Assembly (NCBI GenBank): GCA_017619585.1
Contig: JAFZSA010000036.1
Span: forward strand, 1-24,410
Direction of reading: 5' to 3'
DNA from: Bacteroidaceae bacterium
GTDB lineage: Bacteria; Bacteroidota; Bacteroidia; Bacteroidales; Bacteroidaceae
Length of the DNA stretch: 24,410 bases
Part shown: positions 22,929 to 24,410 of the stretch, piece by piece
How the letters are laid out: each line of letters begins with the position of its first letter
How positions within the stretch are numbered: position 1 is the stretch's first letter
Made by a program: the position numbers and the translations under genes
The notes under the pieces: model-generated
Seen by the model: the letters and a program-made list of their open reading frames with translations, nothing else
Told to the model about the DNA's origin: nothing
Databases searched by the model: none

Positions 22929-24125
22929 CTACATCTGCTTATAATCCTTTGCCAGACCGCCCTCGGCAGTTTCTTTGTAGAGAGAGGGTAGGTCGTGACC
23001 GGTTTGCTTCATCACCTCAACCACCTTGTCGAATGACACACGGTGGATACCGTCAGAGAAGGTGCTGTAGATATTGGCATCCAAAGCACGGGCAGCAGCG
23101 TATGCATTACGCTCAATGCAGGGAATCTGTACCATACCGCAGACGGGGTCGCAGGTCATACCTAAGTGATGCTCCAGTCCCATCTCGGCAGCATACTCTA
23201 TCTGGGCCGGTGAACCGCCGAACAGCTGACTGGCAGCAGCGGCAGCCATGGCACAGGCAACACCCACCTCACCCTGGCATCCAACCTCGGCGCCTGAGAT
23301 GCTGGCATGTTCCTTTACCACGTTACCGAAGAGTCCTGCAGTGGCCAGAGCACGCAGGATGCGTGCTTCGCTGAAGTCGCGGCTCTTCCACATGTGGTAG
23401 AGCACGCCGGGCAGCACACCGCATGATCCGCAGGTGGGGGCTGTAACAATCTTACCGCCGGCAGCATTCTCCTCGCTAACAGCCAAGGCGTAAGAGAAGA
23501 CCAGTCCGCGTGTTCGCAGATTATCCTTGTATCCGGTAGCCTTCACATAGTAGGCGGCAGCCTTACGACGCAGATTCAGAGGACCGGGCAACACACCCTC
23601 GGCATCCAGTCCGCGTTCCACGGCAGCCTTCATGGTCTGCCAAACATCATGCAGGTAATCCCAGATCTCGGGACCTTCAGATTCTGCAACGTATTCCCAA
23701 TATCCCTTGCCGGAACGCTCGCAGTATTTCAGAATGTCCGTCATCTTGTCCAGTTCATAGATGTCGGGCGATGCCAGTCTGTTCTGGCTCTCCTCGGCAA
23801 GCTCGCCGCCGCCAATGCTGAACACCTGCCATTTATCTATCTTCTTGCCGTCCTGTGAATAGGCACGGAACTCCATGCCATTGGGATGGAAAGGAAGAAA
23901 AGTCTTGGGTTTCCACAGTATCTTGATACCCGGAATGGCATCTTCTATGGCAGCGTCTGTCATGTGTCCCTTGCCGGTGGCGGCGAGGGATCCATATAGT
24001 GTTACCTCCATGCGGGCGGCATCCGAGTGACGTGCCAGGAATATCTCGGCTGCTTTTCTGGGTCCCATAGTGTGACTGGAGGATGGCCCCAGTCCAATCT
24101 TGTATATTTCCTTAATTGTTTTCAT
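22929..24125 (-). CDS. sdaA: L-serine ammonia-lyase, iron-sulfur type, single chain
   Basis: Cytoplasmic enzyme converting L-serine to pyruvate and ammonia using a [4Fe-4S] cluster. The 398 residues contain both alpha- and beta-type portions in one chain, a usual length for Bacteroidales. The N-terminal GLGPSSSHTMGP (about 12-23) is the beta-portion signature. TAPTCGSCGVLPGVLYH (about 226-242) and MTCDPVCGMVQIPC (about 323-336) carry the conserved cysteines from which the cluster ligands come. AEVGCQGEVGVACAMAAAA lies between them. No Met-rich or membrane segment is seen. The gene is transcribed alone: a branched palindrome follows the stop, and the next gene has its own promoter. The 98-bp stretch before the ATG holds 7-bp repeats and no clear TAnnTTTG. 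Confidence 0.93.
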   Translation of the reverse strand: MKTIKEIYKIGLGPSSSHTMGPRKAAEIFLARHSDAARMEVTLYGSLAATGKGHMTDAAIEDAIPGIKILWKPKTFLPFHPNGMEFRAYSQDGKKIDKWQVFSIGGGELAEESQNRLASPDIYELDKMTDILKYCERSGKGYWEYVAESEGPEIWDYLHDVWQTMKAAVERGLDAEGVLPGPLNLRRKAAAYYVKATGYKDNLRTRGLVFSYALAVSEENAAGGKIVTAPTCGSCGVLPGVLYHMWKSRDFSEARILRALATAGLFGNVVKEHASISGAEVGCQGEVGVACAMAAAAASQLFGGSPAQIEYAAEMGLEHHLGMTCDPVCGMVQIPCIERNAYAAARALDANIYSTFSDGIHRVSFDKVVEVMKQTGHDLPSLYKETAEGGLAKDYKQM

Positions 24126-24133
24126 ATTCCTTC

Positions 24134-24212
24134 AATTCATAATTCATAATTATTCCTCACACAAATCTCACGGATCTCGTTTAATTCATAGTTCATAGTT
24201 CATAATGCATAG
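24134..24212. repeat. Two 7-bp tandem repeat tracts upstream of sdaA
   Basis: AATTCAT-type units run at 24134-24154 (about three), and TTCATAG-type units at 24185-24212 (four, last ones degenerate). Both are noncoding and lie where the sdaA promoter or leader should be. Confidence 0.75.
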
Positions 24213-24222
24213 TTTTGTGTCA

Positions 24223-24410
24223 TTATAAACAAAAACCTTTAAAACCCCTTTTTGCAAGCTTTGGCACTTTGTGCCTTTGTTCTGCTATTGCAAGAATCTG
24301 GTCGTAAGCCAGCTTCCGCCATCTTCCTGCCAATACCATAACATATCTTTCAGATATCAAAGCTTTCAAAAAGAAAAACCAAGAAAACCATTTAAACGAC
24401 AACGATAACG
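24223..24410 (-). CDS. Possible 3' end of an unidentified gene or a small ORF
   Basis: The minus strand is open from the right edge to a TAA at 24223-24225, about 61 codons without a stop. The readable part includes GRWRKLAYDQILAIAEQRHK followed by VPKLAKRGFKGFCL, a basic and protein-like composition. An internal ATG gives about 34 residues (start near 24325). I do not recognise the family. The first 15 or so codons are T-rich and low in complexity, and the stretch includes a GGCAC-TTT-GTGCC hairpin (24263-24275), so it may also be noncoding repeat DNA that happens to be open. Confidence 0.3.
   Translation of the reverse strand, partial: LSLSFKWFSWFFFLKALISERYVMVLAGRWRKLAYDQILAIAEQRHKVPKLAKRGFKGFCL

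Noticed and set aside
22862..23374. 170-codon plus-strand frame, Arg/Pro/Gln-rich
   Set aside because: It lies opposite the serine dehydratase, begins in the palindromic element, and its Arg/Pro/His-heavy composition is typical of an antisense shadow.

Overview
The window looks like chromosomal DNA of an anaerobic gut or oral Bacteroidales bacterium, most likely a Prevotella/Segatella relative. The evidence is the protein families (GH97, a DUF4369-type TlpA, CarboxypepD_reg/MG2-like surface protein, CotH with GLUG-like repeats, single-chain Fe-S serine dehydratase), secretion-tail endings of the form LKKGIYIVNGRKV, and Bacteroidota-type promoters (TTG ... TAnnTTTG). I see no tRNA, rRNA, CRISPR array, integrase, transposase or phage gene. 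Almost everything is on the minus strand.

Layout. Bases 1-142 hold repeats and a terminator. From 6277 down to 143 runs a minus-strand series: flavodoxin-like lipoprotein, DUF1846 protein, TlpA-like thioredoxin, GH97 glycosidase; the last two are 9 bp apart. A divergent promoter region (6278-6461) separates it from the only plus-strand gene, an 834-residue fusion of acyl-AMP ligase, acyl carrier domain and PlsC acyltransferase. This gene converges with an 1106-residue secreted BNR/GH93-like protein carrying a CBM9-like domain; 11 bp lie between the two stops. After a 455-bp regulatory gap comes a PurF-like protein that lacks the N-terminal cysteine nucleophile. A PH-domain membrane protein and a 1234-residue secreted CotH protein form a pair (30 bp apart). 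Then come a 1257-residue MG2-like surface protein, an L-serine dehydratase, and an open frame running off the right edge.

Common themes. Four large proteins (GH97, GH93-like, CotH, MG2-like) are built for export to the cell surface and suggest extracellular polysaccharide or glycoprotein use, although no SusC/SusD pair is present, so this is not a classical polysaccharide utilisation locus. The ligase-ACP-PlsC fusion, PurF-like protein and serine dehydratase are cytoplasmic metabolism and look unrelated to the surface proteins.

The most unusual feature is the DNA rather than the gene list. Short tandem repeats with 7- or 8-bp units occur in many of the intergenic gaps, and two tracts of the same type lie inside coding DNA, just before the secretion tails of the GH97 and CotH proteins. 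Because 7 and 8 are not multiples of three, a change of one repeat unit there would put the tail out of frame. This could be a phase-variation switch for surface sorting. A 22-bp sequence shared by both tail regions in opposite orientation shows that the linkers were built from mobile intergenic repeat DNA. A 28-bp identical promoter segment precedes two different transcription units.
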